Assembly (NCBI GenBank): GCA_964510205.1
Contig: CAZEBW010000074.1
Location: 1 to 17,479 of the forward strand
From: CAZEBW01 sp964510205
GTDB taxonomy: Bacteria; Chloroflexota; Anaerolineae; VGOG01
DNA: 17,479 bases
Reading direction: 5' to 3'
A model generated the notes under the pieces. It was not told the DNA's origin, did no database searches, and saw nothing but the letters and a program-made list of their open reading frames with translations. Below, in pieces: positions 6,504 through 13,829 of this stretch. How positions within the stretch are numbered: the first letter of the stretch is position 1; each line of letters opens with the position of its first letter. The translations under genes were made by a program, and so were the position numbers.

Positions 6504-6761
6504 TGTCATTGCGAGCTGCTCCATAGCGCGTTCGCGCTACTCATTGGGAAAGAAACAATCGCAGGTGTCATCGCGAGGAGTGGGTTTTGCGACGAAGCGA
6601 TCCCCAATTCGCGAGGGGGAGATTGCTTCGGCAAAAAGATGCCTCGCAATGACACGGCCACCTTGTTTCTTAGTAGCGAAAGGCAACCGCAGGTTGCACG
6701 CAATCCCCAAGCCGCAAGGAGGAGATTGCTTCGTCGCAAAAAACGCTCCTCGCAATGACAC
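6504..6761. repeat. Cluster of TCATTGCGAGG-type palindromic repeats
   Basis: At least two complete or decayed copies of an interspersed palindrome lie here. GTCATTGCGAG is at 6505-6515, TGTCATCGCGAGGAG at 6566-6580, and the opposite arm CTCGCAATGACA at 6643-6654 and again at about 6749-6760. GCGACGAAGCGATCCC-like and GGAGATTGCTTCG-like internal segments alternate between the arms. This repeat type is widespread in environmental bacteria, including Chloroflexota, and occurs again at 15121-15221. The frames open across it are by-products of the palindromes. It fills most of the 467-base gene-free stretch 6448-6914. Confidence 0.75.
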
Positions 6762-6814
6762 GGGATGAGTGGTTACGGTTCATCAAAATCGAGAAAGGAT
6801 TGCTTGCCTTGCTC

Positions 6815-6875
6815 GGCCTGGATTGCCAAATCCAGGCCCCACGGACTGGAGTCAGCCGCCGGATCTGGCGATCCG
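6815..6875. promoter_or_regulatory. Tandem hairpins in the GAPDH leader
   Basis: A perfect 10-bp stem, GGCCTGGATT-GCCA-AATCCAGGCC (6815-6838), is followed by CGGATC-TGGC-GATCCG (6860-6875). Neither is followed by a T-run, so they are not ordinary terminators. Lying 40 to 100 bases before the GAPDH start, they may stabilise or regulate the leader RNA. No convincing promoter was recognised in 6762-6914. Confidence 0.45.
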
Positions 6876-6914
6876 ACGGGAGCAGGTGAATAATACGAAA
6901 GAAGGAGACGGATC

Positions 6915-7925
6915 ATGGCTAAAGTAGCGATCAACGGCTTGGGGAGAATCGGGAGAGCGGCGTTCAAAATCATCCTCGACACCCCAGAGCTGGAACTGGC
7001 AGCGGTTAACGACATCGCCCCCACGGACAACCTGGCCTATCTGTTGAAGTACGACACCGTCTACGGCCGATACGAAAAGACCGTGGAAGTGGACGGGGAT
7101 GCCCTGGTAGTGGACGGCAGGAGATACCAGGTGTTTCAAGAGCGAGACCCGGCCCAGCTCCCCTGGGGCGAATTGGGGGTGGACATCGTCTTCGAGTGCA
7201 CCGGAGTCTTCACCAAACGCGAAGACTTGAAGAAGCACCTGGAGGCGGGCGCCAAGTACGCCATCCTCTCCGCCCCAAGCAAGAGCAAGGAAGTCCCCAC
7301 CGTCGTTCACGGCGCCAATACACCCGAGGAAGAGGCGGTGCGGATGATCTCCTGCGCAAGCTGCACCACCAACTGCATCACGCCCGTGGTGGAAGTGATG
7401 GGAAGAAGAATCGGCATCAAGAAGGCCATCATGACCACCATCCACGCCTACACTTCGTCGCAGTCTATCGTGGACGGACCTGCCAAGAAGATCAGAAGGG
7501 GACGGGCCGGCGCCGCCAACTTCGTGCCCACTTCCACCGGCGCGGCCATAGCCACCACCCAGGTCCTTCCCCAGTACGAGGGGAGATTTGATGGCGTCGC
7601 CGTGCGCGGGCCGGTTGCCGTAGGCTCCATCGCCGACATCGTCTTCCTGACCGAGAGGGAGACCACCGTCGAGGAGGTCAACGGCATCTTCACCGAGGAA
7701 TCGGGGAGCGAGCGGTACAAGGGCATCCTGGGAGTGACCGAGGACCCCATCGTCTCCTCCGACGTGATCAAAGATCCGCGCGCCTCGATCGTTGATCTGG
7801 GCATGACCCAGGTCGTGGACGGCGATCTGGTCAAGGTGATGAGCTGGTACGACAACGAATGGGGCTACGCCAGCCAGATGATCAAAGAGGCGGTGAGGCT
7901 GGCCGAGGAGTCCGGAGGTCTCTAG
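6915..7925 (+). CDS. gap: Type I glyceraldehyde-3-phosphate dehydrogenase
   Basis: Phosphorylating GAPDH of glycolysis and gluconeogenesis, converting glyceraldehyde 3-phosphate, NAD and phosphate to 1,3-bisphosphoglycerate. The length (336 residues) is normal. The Rossmann motif INGLGRIGR is at 6-14, D33 suits NAD specificity, the catalytic centre is SCASCTTNC at 146-154 with nucleophile C150, and the base H177 is in TTIHAYTSSQ (most relatives have TNDQ). The phosphate site NFVPTSTGAA (202-211) and WYDNEWGYA (311-319) are present. The following segment (FDGVAVRGPVAVGSIADIV) is of a less common type I lineage. AAGGAG at 6902-6907 sets the ATG. No phosphoglycerate kinase gene follows; the next gene, 31 bases on, encodes an S1-domain protein. 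Confidence 0.95.
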   Translation: MAKVAINGLGRIGRAAFKIILDTPELELAAVNDIAPTDNLAYLLKYDTVYGRYEKTVEVDGDALVVDGRRYQVFQERDPAQLPWGELGVDIVFECTGVFTKREDLKKHLEAGAKYAILSAPSKSKEVPTVVHGANTPEEEAVRMISCASCTTNCITPVVEVMGRRIGIKKAIMTTIHAYTSSQSIVDGPAKKIRRGRAGAANFVPTSTGAAIATTQVLPQYEGRFDGVAVRGPVAVGSIADIVFLTERETTVEEVNGIFTEESGSERYKGILGVTEDPIVSSDVIKDPRASIVDLGMTQVVDGDLVKVMSWYDNEWGYASQMIKEAVRLAEESGGL

Positions 7926-7956
7926 ATCGAAAAATGCAGCATGATGAGAGAGGTTT

Positions 7957-9063
7957 ATGACACCTGAAGCAAAGGAAAAACTGGCCACCCTGCTAGAAAA
8001 AGATGAGTACGGCTACACACGGCCGCGACGGGGAGAGGTCTACAAAGCCAATATTCTCTCCATCACGGCGAGCGATGTGATTGTTGACCTCGGAGCGAAG
8101 CGAGATGGGATTGTGCCTCCCAAAGACCTGGGCTTTCTGGACGAGGAGTACCGTGACAGCCTGGAAGTCGGCGACAGCGTTCCCGTTGTGGTGCTGAGAA
8201 CCTGGGGCAATGACGACGAGCTGGTGGTCTCGCTGAACAAAGGTCTGGAGCAGCAGGACTGGCTGCGCGCGCAGGACCTTTTCGAGAACGAGGAAGTCGT
8301 GGAAGCCGAGGTGACGGATTTGAACCGAGGCGGCGTGCTCGTCTCGTTGGGGCGTCTGCAGGGCTTCGTCCCCAACTCGCACCTGACCTCCATACCACGG
8401 GGTTTGCAGGGGAATCGCTTGAAGGAAGCCAAGGCCGAACTGGTGGGCCAAACCCTGTCCCTGGCGGTGATCGAGGTGAACCAGCGAAGACAGCGTTTGA
8501 TCCTCTCGGAGCGCGCCGCGGAACGCCACCAGCGCCAGCAACTGCTCCAGGAACTAACCGAAGGGGAAGTGCGCAGCGGCGTGGTGCGCAACCTGGTTGA
8601 CTTCGGCGCTTTTGTGGACTTGGGCGGCGTAGACGGCCTGATCCACATCTCAGAATTGGCCTGGAGCCACGTAGAGCATCCCCGCGACGTACTGAGCGTG
8701 GGCGATGAGGTCGAGGTGGTCGTCCTGAACGTGGATCGGGAGCGCGAGCGCATCGCCTTGAGCCGCAAGCGGCTGCTGCCCGATCCCTGGCAGCATGTCA
8801 CCGAAGGTTTGGACGAGGGCGACGTGGTCGAGGGAACGGTGACCGGCGTAGTGGAGTTTGGCGCCTTCGTAAAGCTGGGCGAAGGGGTGGATGGATTGAT
8901 CCACACCTCCGAAATGCCGGAAGGGAGAGCCGCCCTCTCCGATCTGGAACCAGGTTCTCCCGTCCGGGTGCGCGTGCTGGAGATTGACGAACGGCAGCGC
9001 CAGATTGCGCTGAGGTTGCAGGACATAGGACAGGTGCTAAAGCAAATCGGAGTGGACTTATGA
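7957..9063 (+). CDS. Four-S1-domain RNA-binding protein (ribosomal protein S1-like)
   Basis: A 368-residue protein made almost entirely of S1 OB-fold repeats at about 24-94, 108-180, 202-272 and 286-354. Repeats 3 and 4 are canonical (VVRNLVDFGAFVDLG, DGLIHISELAW; VEFGAFVKLG, DGLIHTSEM). Repeats 1 and 2 are divergent, as in the ribosome-binding half of ribosomal protein S1. The family (RpsA-like) binds mRNA leaders at the 30S subunit. A basic Q/R-rich linker lies at 186-197. The start follows GAGAGAGG-like sequence. Its TGA overlaps an ATG used, or formerly used, by the hibernation-factor gene, so the two are likely coupled. Whether it is the genome's only S1 protein cannot be judged here. 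Confidence 0.85.
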   Translation: MTPEAKEKLATLLEKDEYGYTRPRRGEVYKANILSITASDVIVDLGAKRDGIVPPKDLGFLDEEYRDSLEVGDSVPVVVLRTWGNDDELVVSLNKGLEQQDWLRAQDLFENEEVVEAEVTDLNRGGVLVSLGRLQGFVPNSHLTSIPRGLQGNRLKEAKAELVGQTLSLAVIEVNQRRQRLILSERAAERHQRQQLLQELTEGEVRSGVVRNLVDFGAFVDLGGVDGLIHISELAWSHVEHPRDVLSVGDEVEVVVLNVDRERERIALSRKRLLPDPWQHVTEGLDEGDVVEGTVTGVVEFGAFVKLGEGVDGLIHTSEMPEGRAALSDLEPGSPVRVRVLEIDERQRQIALRLQDIGQVLKQIGVDL

Positions 9064-9080
9064 CGAAGGGAGAGAAGACT

Positions 9081-9419
9081 ATGGATGCCCCGGACTTTCG
9101 CCTGGAGTTTTACAACGAAGCGCCGCTCTCAGAGGAGTTGGAACTGGAATTGGCGGCCGAGGCAGACCGCCGGCTTCGAGAGCTGGCCGAGGGTCATACG
9201 GACCTCATTGATGCTTCGGTCTCCATAGAGGAGTTGACGGGTGGGGAGACGCCCCACCGCTACCAGGTGAGGGTGGTGGCGTACATGAGGCCTGACAATG
9301 TGGTGGCCGTCGAGAAGCAAGAGACCGTCAAAGGGGCCTTGAAGGGCGCCCTGAGCGCAGTGGAACGCCAGGTCCGCGAGCTTCGCCAGAAGCTTCGCGA
9401 GCGATGGAAGCAGCCCTAG
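9081..9419 (+). CDS. hpf: HPF/RaiA-family ribosome hibernation factor (short form)
   Basis: A 112-residue protein matching the N-terminal domain of HPF/RaiA, which sits in the 30S decoding region and inactivates idle ribosomes. The order is beta (FRLEFY), helix (SEELELELAAEADRRLREL), three strands (DLIDASVSIEEL, YQVRVVAYM, VVAVEKQ) and a basic C-terminal helix ending KLRERWKQP. The dimerising C-terminal domain of long HPF is absent. ATG 9081 is preferred because AAGGGAGAG (9066-9074) is well placed; ATG 9060 overlaps the S1-gene stop as ATGA and would add seven residues. Its place behind an S1 gene fits a ribosome-management operon. A divergent or non-ribosomal member remains possible. Confidence 0.7.
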   Translation: MDAPDFRLEFYNEAPLSEELELELAAEADRRLRELAEGHTDLIDASVSIEELTGGETPHRYQVRVVAYMRPDNVVAVEKQETVKGALKGALSAVERQVRELRQKLRERWKQP

Positions 9420-9420
9420 A

Positions 9421-9639
9421 TTATCGAATAACATCCAAGAGCTGCTGGACGAGGCCCAGGAGCAGGGGTACGTCACCCTGGATCAGATACTGGATGCCTT
9501 CCCCGAAGCAGAGGATGACCTGGCTCAACTAGAGAACCTCTTCGATCAGCTCTACGACGAAGGCGTTGACGTTTACGACGATGAGGTAAGACATGAGTCA
9601 AGAGCAGAGACAAGAGAAGCAGGATCAAAAATCGTATGA
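9421..9639 (+). pseudogene. Sigma-70 region 1.1 fragment without a start codon
   Basis: The frame from 9421 reads LSNNIQELLDEAQEQGYVTL, then DQILDAFPEAEDDLAQLENL and FDQLYDEGVDVYDDE: region 1.1 of a primary sigma factor, the autoinhibitory domain that mimics DNA. It then runs into 20 unrelated residues and stops at 9637-9639, before any sequence resembling regions 1.2-4. No ATG, GTG or TTG occurs in this frame between the stop at 9352-9354 and the end. The native start was probably ATG where TTA now stands (9421-9423). The TGA overlaps the ATG of the membrane-protein gene. It is most likely a relic; a stand-alone region 1.1 protein using a rare start codon is a weaker alternative. Confidence 0.65.
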
Positions 9640-10511
9640 AGATCATCGAGGATAGAATAGGGGTCATCTATCAGAGGGCCAATGATCTGAGCGGCGGTTC
9701 TCTGGGCGTTCTGAGGGACGCTTTTCAACGCTTCAACGAGGCTCGCGCTTCACAAGCCGCCGCCGCCATGGCCTACTACGCCCTTTTCTCCCTCTTCCCG
9801 CTGCTGCTCGCCTTGGTGGCCGCCTGGAGCTTCGTTCTGGAAAGGGAGCAGGCTTTTCAACAGGTGGTGGGATTCGTCACCGAGGCCATTCCCATTTCCC
9901 AGGTCCTGATCGAGAGAAACGTCCAGCGGGTTCTCGAGCTGCGCGGGACGGTGGGGGTGGTGGGGCTGATTGGCTTGCTTTGGTCAGGCATAGGCGCGTT
10001 CGACGTTTTGGCCAATAACATCAACCGCGCCTGGACGGATGCAGAGCCGCGCAACTTCCTGGAGAGGCGTCTGGTGGCGCTGGGAATGGTAGGGACGCTG
10101 TCCGCTCTCCTGGCCCTTTCGCTGGTCTCAACCACGGTGTTCAATCTCTTGCCCCAATTGCAGGTGCCTTTGCGGGGGGGGGTGTCCATCTACGAAACGG
10201 CGTTGTGGGGTGCATTATCCAATTTCGTGCCCTGGCTGTTCACCTTCTTTCTATTCCTGGCTCTGTATCTCTGGGCGCCGAATACCGAGGTCGAGCGAAG
10301 GGCTGCCTGCTGGGGCGCAGTGGTGGCCGCCGTGGCCTGGGAAGCAGCCGCCAATGGCTTCGCCTGGTACCTGAAGAGCGGTCTGGTTCGATACGAGTTA
10401 GTGTACGGCTCACTGGGAGCGGTGGTGGCCTTGATGTTCTGGATCTACTGGAGCAGTTGGATTGTCCTTTTCGGCGCCCACCTCAGCGCAGCCGCCGCGC
10501 GGCATACTTGA
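9636..10511 (+). CDS. YihY/BrkB-family inner membrane protein
   Basis: A 291-residue polytopic protein with six predicted helices (about 46-67, 107-127, 148-172, 190-214, 222-246, 256-280). Family signatures are AAMAYYALFSLFPLLLALVA at the first helix, GLLWSGIGAFDVLANNINRAW in the middle, and YGSLGAVVALMFWIYWSSW at the last. The family was once misnamed ribonuclease BN; the true function is unknown, with transport or envelope roles proposed. The ATG overlaps the stop of the sigma 1.1 fragment and lacks a good ribosome site, so translation may once have depended on coupling. A nine-G run (10174-10182) lies inside the frame at codons for RGGV. The baeRF3 gene follows 31 bases downstream. Confidence 0.85.
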   Translation: MKIIEDRIGVIYQRANDLSGGSLGVLRDAFQRFNEARASQAAAAMAYYALFSLFPLLLALVAAWSFVLEREQAFQQVVGFVTEAIPISQVLIERNVQRVLELRGTVGVVGLIGLLWSGIGAFDVLANNINRAWTDAEPRNFLERRLVALGMVGTLSALLALSLVSTTVFNLLPQLQVPLRGGVSIYETALWGALSNFVPWLFTFFLFLALYLWAPNTEVERRAACWGAVVAAVAWEAAANGFAWYLKSGLVRYELVYGSLGAVVALMFWIYWSSWIVLFGAHLSAAAARHT

Positions 10512-10529
10512 GCGCGATTCTCAGAATAT

Positions 10530-10534
10530 GGAGG
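10530..10534 (+). promoter_or_regulatory. Ribosome binding site deciding the baeRF3 start
   Basis: GGAGG lies 8 bases before ATG 10543. The frame is open further upstream, with an ATG at 10528 and another start at 10462 inside the membrane-protein gene, but those lack sites. Confidence 0.7.
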
Positions 10535-10542
10535 TTATTCCG

Positions 10543-11709
10543 ATGAAAGTATTGACGAGAGATGATTTGAGGACCCTGATCGGGAAACGCGATGGTTGGT
10601 GCGTGTCCATCTTTGTGCCCACCCACCGGATAGGGCCAGAGACCCAGCAGAATCCGATCCGGCTGAAGAACCTGCTGGGGAAGGCCGAGGAAGACTTGGT
10701 CGCCGCTGGCCTCCGCCCTCCAGAGGCACAGGAACTACTCCAACCGGCGGAGACGCTTTTGCACGATGGCCTCTTCTGGCAGCATCAGAGCGACGGCCTG
10801 GCCCTATTCATCTCTCCAGAGACGTTCCAACACTACCGCCTTCCGTTCGACTTTGAGGAACTGGCAGTCGTCGCCGAGCGTTTTCACATCAAGCCCCTGC
10901 TCCCCCTGCTCAGCGGCGATGGGCGGTTCTACATCCTGGCCCTCAGCCAAAGCGAAGTCAGGCTGCTTCAGGGCACACGATACAGCGTGAGCGAGGTGGA
11001 CCTGGGAGAAGTTCCGGACAGCCTCGCTGAGGCCCTCAGGTACAACGATCCTGAAAAACAGCTTCAGTTCCACACTAGCACACGCACGCCGGGAGGTAAA
11101 GGCCAGCGCCCAGCCATTTTTCATGGACACGGGGTAGCCAGCGCGGACGATCCCAAGGACTACATCCTGCGCTACTTTCACCAGGTGGATGAGGGATTGG
11201 GTGACCCGCTCGGAGGCGAGGAGACGCCGTTGGTGCTGGCAGGGGTTGACTACCTACTCCCGCTTTACAAAGAGGCCAACACCTATCCCCACCTGGTGGC
11301 CGAAGGGATCGAGGGAAACCCCGAAGAGCTAAGGGCAGAGGAGCTGCACGAGCAAGCCTGGCCCATCCTGCGGCCGCTCTTTCTGAAAGCAAAGAGAGAA
11401 GCGGCGGCCCAATACAGGCAGCTTGCAGGCGCTGGCAGCGAGCGAGCCTCCAGCGATCTAGAAGAGGTCATTCCCGCAGCCTACGTCGGGCGGGTGGAGA
11501 CATTGTTCGTTGCTCTCCACACCCAGAGGTGGGGCGCCTTCGATGCGGACACCTACGAAGTTCGGTCGCACGAGGAGGAGGAACCTGGCGACGAGGACCT
11601 GTTGGATTTGGCCGCTGTTCACACCCTAGTGAACGGAGGCACTGTCTACGCAGTCGAGCCAGAGAAAGTGCCTGATGGAACACCCTTGGCCGCTGTGTTT
11701 CGCTATTGA
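10543..11709 (+). CDS. baeRF3-family protein (archaeo-eukaryotic release-factor-like)
   Basis: A 388-residue protein of the bacterial eRF1-like families, named baeRF in comparative work and proposed to act in ribosome rescue or peptidyl-tRNA release. Family signatures are LTRDDLRTLI at the start, FVPTHRIGPETQQNPIRLKN at 24-43, HQSDGLALFISPE at 81-93, PLLPLLSGDGRFYILALS at 118-135, YRQLAG, and GGTVYAVEPEKVPDG with final AAVFRY. The middle domain has GGKGQRPAIFHGHG at 184-197, where a GxGQ lies roughly where eRF1 carries its peptidyl-tRNA-hydrolysing GGQ (my alignment by eye). HPF and S1 genes a kilobase upstream fit a translation-stress role. It is followed 15 bases later by the MgtC-like gene. 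The family call is firm; the activity is inferred. Confidence 0.8.
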   Translation: MKVLTRDDLRTLIGKRDGWCVSIFVPTHRIGPETQQNPIRLKNLLGKAEEDLVAAGLRPPEAQELLQPAETLLHDGLFWQHQSDGLALFISPETFQHYRLPFDFEELAVVAERFHIKPLLPLLSGDGRFYILALSQSEVRLLQGTRYSVSEVDLGEVPDSLAEALRYNDPEKQLQFHTSTRTPGGKGQRPAIFHGHGVASADDPKDYILRYFHQVDEGLGDPLGGEETPLVLAGVDYLLPLYKEANTYPHLVAEGIEGNPEELRAEELHEQAWPILRPLFLKAKREAAAQYRQLAGAGSERASSDLEEVIPAAYVGRVETLFVALHTQRWGAFDADTYEVRSHEEEEPGDEDLLDLAAVHTLVNGGTVYAVEPEKVPDGTPLAAVFRY

Positions 11710-11724
11710 CCGTCGGAGGGATAG

Positions 11725-12198
11725 ATGCAGTTCATCGGACTGGACCCCACACAGTTACAGATCTTGGCTTACGTTGGCCTGGCCATGCTGCTGGGCGCCG
11801 CCATCGGGTTTGAGCGTGAGATCGAAGACAAGCCCGCCGGGCTGCGCACCCACATGCTGGTAGCGGGCGCGGCGGCGCTGCTCGTGGGGCTGAGTGATGT
11901 CATGCTTAAGCACTTCGACGTAGCTCTGGGCGGCGAGCTGGTGCAGTCGGACCCCATTCGCATCATCGAGGCTGTGATCACCGGGGTGAGCTTTCTGGGA
12001 GCGGGAACCATTATCCGCAGCACCTCCCACGAGGTGGAGGGGCTTACCACTGCTGCCTCGATCCTATTCGCGGCCGCAGTAGGGATTTGTGTGGCACTGT
12101 CGCAGTTGGTGCTGGCCGTGGGCGTGACGGTGCTGGTGCTGATCACGCTGCGCGGTTTAGGCTTTGTCCAGCGCCGGCTGCAGCAGAGAGAGAGCTAG
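11725..12198 (+). CDS. MgtC/SapB-family membrane protein
   Basis: A 157-residue protein with four to five predicted helices. MgtC-family signatures are in order: GAAIGFEREIEDKPAGLRTH, VITGVSFLGAGTIIRS and VEGLTTAASILFAAAVGI. The family is linked to growth in low magnesium, acid tolerance and, in pathogens, inhibition of the F-type ATP synthase; it is not a proven Mg transporter. The C-terminal ACT-like cytoplasmic domain of true MgtC is absent, so this is the short SapB-like form. GGAGGG at 11715-11720 precedes the ATG. The distance to the baeRF3 gene (15 bases) suggests one transcript. No Mg-responsive leader was recognised. Confidence 0.85.
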   Translation: MQFIGLDPTQLQILAYVGLAMLLGAAIGFEREIEDKPAGLRTHMLVAGAAALLVGLSDVMLKHFDVALGGELVQSDPIRIIEAVITGVSFLGAGTIIRSTSHEVEGLTTAASILFAAAVGICVALSQLVLAVGVTVLVLITLRGLGFVQRRLQQRES

Positions 12199-12251
12199 AC
12201 CTCTTTGAACGCCGCCCTGAAAACGCATGTACTAATCATTTTCACGGACCA

Positions 12252-13805
12252 ATGCTAAAACCCAAATCGGAACCCAACAAACTGCCGACAGATTTGAGCG
12301 TGGACGAGGCCCGCCAACGCTGGGAGACCCTGGAAGCCGATCTCTTCGCCGACCGGGCTCTGATCATCGCTGCCAACCGAGGCCCGGTGACCTTTGAGAG
12401 CACCGAAGACGGCGGCCTGGAGTTCCAGCGTGGCTCGGGCGGGCTGGTGACGGCGCTGACCGGCCTGGCCCAGCACGTAGACGCTACCTGGATCGCCTGC
12501 GCCCAGACCGAGGCCGACGCCGCCTGGCAAGAGGGCAAAGTGCCCCTGGGGGACGATGGCGGCACCATTCGCGTCCACTTCCTCTCCCCCGAAGCATCGG
12601 CTTACGAAGGCTACTACAGCGTCATCGCCAACCCGCTGCTGTGGTTCTTGCAGCATTCCATGTGGGACGTCCCTCGAGCGCCGGTGATTAGCCGCGCCAC
12701 CTGGCAAGCCTGGGAGGAGGGCTACGTAGCCGTCAATCGCCTCTTTGCGGAGGCCATCGCCGACCGGGTCCTTGCCGCCCCTCACCCCACGCTGGTGATG
12801 CTGCAAGACTATCACCTGTATCTGGTAGCGCGATTTCTGTGCCAAAGGCTCTCGCCGCAGGAACGGCCCACCACGCTGCACTTTGTCCACATCCCCTGGC
12901 CCGGCCCGGAGTATTGGCGTATTCTGCCCCCGGCCATGCGACAGGCTATCTTGGACGGATTATGCGCGGTGGACATCCTGGGCTTCCAGACCCGCGAGGA
13001 CGGGCTGAACTTCATGCGCACCTGTCAGGCGCATCTGCCCCAGGTCTATGTAGACTTCGAACGAGGCAGAGTGCAGTATCAAGACCACACCACGCACGTG
13101 CGCGATTTTCCGATTTCTATAGACGTGGAAGCGCTGAGGCAACTGGCGGAATCGCCGGAGGTGGCCGAATACCGGACCGATATCCGGGAACTGGTGGGCG
13201 ACCGACGACTGATTCTGCGCGTGGACCGCATCGAGCCGAGTAAGAACATCCTGCGCGGCTTCCGGGCCTTTGAGGAGATGTTGGACCTTTACCCCGAACA
13301 TCGCGGCCAGGTGAAATTCTTGGCCCTACTGGTGCCGTCACGGATGCAGGTAGATGAGTACCAGGACTACCTGGACGATCTTATGGCCACCGCCGGGCGC
13401 GTCAACGCCAAGTATGGCGATAGCGAATGGGAGCCAGTGCGGGCGCTGGTGGGCGAAAGCTATCCCCGGGCCGTGGCAGCCCTGCAACTGTACGACGTGC
13501 TGTTGGTGAACTCCATCGCCGACGGAATGAACCTGGTGGCCAAAGAAGGACCCATCGTGAACCAACGCCACGGCGTGCTCGTCCTTTCCGAGGGAACCGG
13601 CGCACGCCAGCAGCTCGCGCCCGGAGCGCTGATCATCTCGCCGTGCGACGTGTACGCCACCGCCCAAGCGCTCCACCAAGCCCTGGTTATGCCATCCCAG
13701 GAGCGCCAGGAACGCGCCAAGCGGCTTCGCCGGCTGATCGAGCGCGAAGACATCACTGCCTGGCTGCACCACCAGTTGGAAGCCGTTGCCGAATTGGACC
13801 TATGA
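12252..13805 (+). CDS. otsA: GT20 glycosyltransferase, trehalose-6-phosphate synthase-like
   Basis: A retaining GT20 enzyme of 517 residues, normal for OtsA, which joins UDP-glucose and glucose-6-phosphate. Visible elements are ANRGPV (41-46) and GGLVTALTGL (63-72) of the acceptor loop, MLQDYHLYLVARFL (183-196), FVHIPWPGPEYW (211-222), VDRIEPSKNILRGFRAFE (324-341) with R326 and K331, and IADGMNLVAKE (422-432). It departs from textbook OtsA: LDYSKG is IEPSKN, PLRDGMN is NSIADGMN (no Arg before DGMN), and GPIVNQR follows. These are shared in part with actinobacterial TPS-like and VldE/ValL-type proteins, so the product may differ. No OtsB phosphatase is nearby. ATG 12252 has a poor ribosome site. 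The frame is open upstream into the MgtC-like gene, but homology begins here. Confidence 0.75.
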   Translation: MLKPKSEPNKLPTDLSVDEARQRWETLEADLFADRALIIAANRGPVTFESTEDGGLEFQRGSGGLVTALTGLAQHVDATWIACAQTEADAAWQEGKVPLGDDGGTIRVHFLSPEASAYEGYYSVIANPLLWFLQHSMWDVPRAPVISRATWQAWEEGYVAVNRLFAEAIADRVLAAPHPTLVMLQDYHLYLVARFLCQRLSPQERPTTLHFVHIPWPGPEYWRILPPAMRQAILDGLCAVDILGFQTREDGLNFMRTCQAHLPQVYVDFERGRVQYQDHTTHVRDFPISIDVEALRQLAESPEVAEYRTDIRELVGDRRLILRVDRIEPSKNILRGFRAFEEMLDLYPEHRGQVKFLALLVPSRMQVDEYQDYLDDLMATAGRVNAKYGDSEWEPVRALVGESYPRAVAALQLYDVLLVNSIADGMNLVAKEGPIVNQRHGVLVLSEGTGARQQLAPGALIISPCDVYATAQALHQALVMPSQERQERAKRLRRLIEREDITAWLHHQLEAVAELDL

Positions 13806-13829
13806 GCAATGGGAAAGTGAGGTAGCACG

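Noticed and set aside
6504..6761. Repeat cluster considered as a CRISPR array
   Set aside because: The repeats are inverted and unequal, with irregular spacing and no uniform spacers. They are interspersed palindromes.
6192..6768. Open frames running through the palindromic cluster
   Set aside because: Their sequences repeat with the palindromes (ASQ/RND-type segments on both strands), lack ribosome sites and match no family.
6852..7988. Long open frame on the minus strand opposite GAPDH, with a similar one opposite the S1 gene (8040-9026)
   Set aside because: They mirror well-supported + strand genes, have low-complexity compositions (His/Asp/Gly-rich, Ser/Arg-rich) and no family signature. 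They result from GC-rich codon use.
12087..12251. Extension of the GT20 frame to a start inside the MgtC-like gene
   Set aside because: The added residues overlap a confident gene in another frame and lack family similarity, which begins near ATG 12252.
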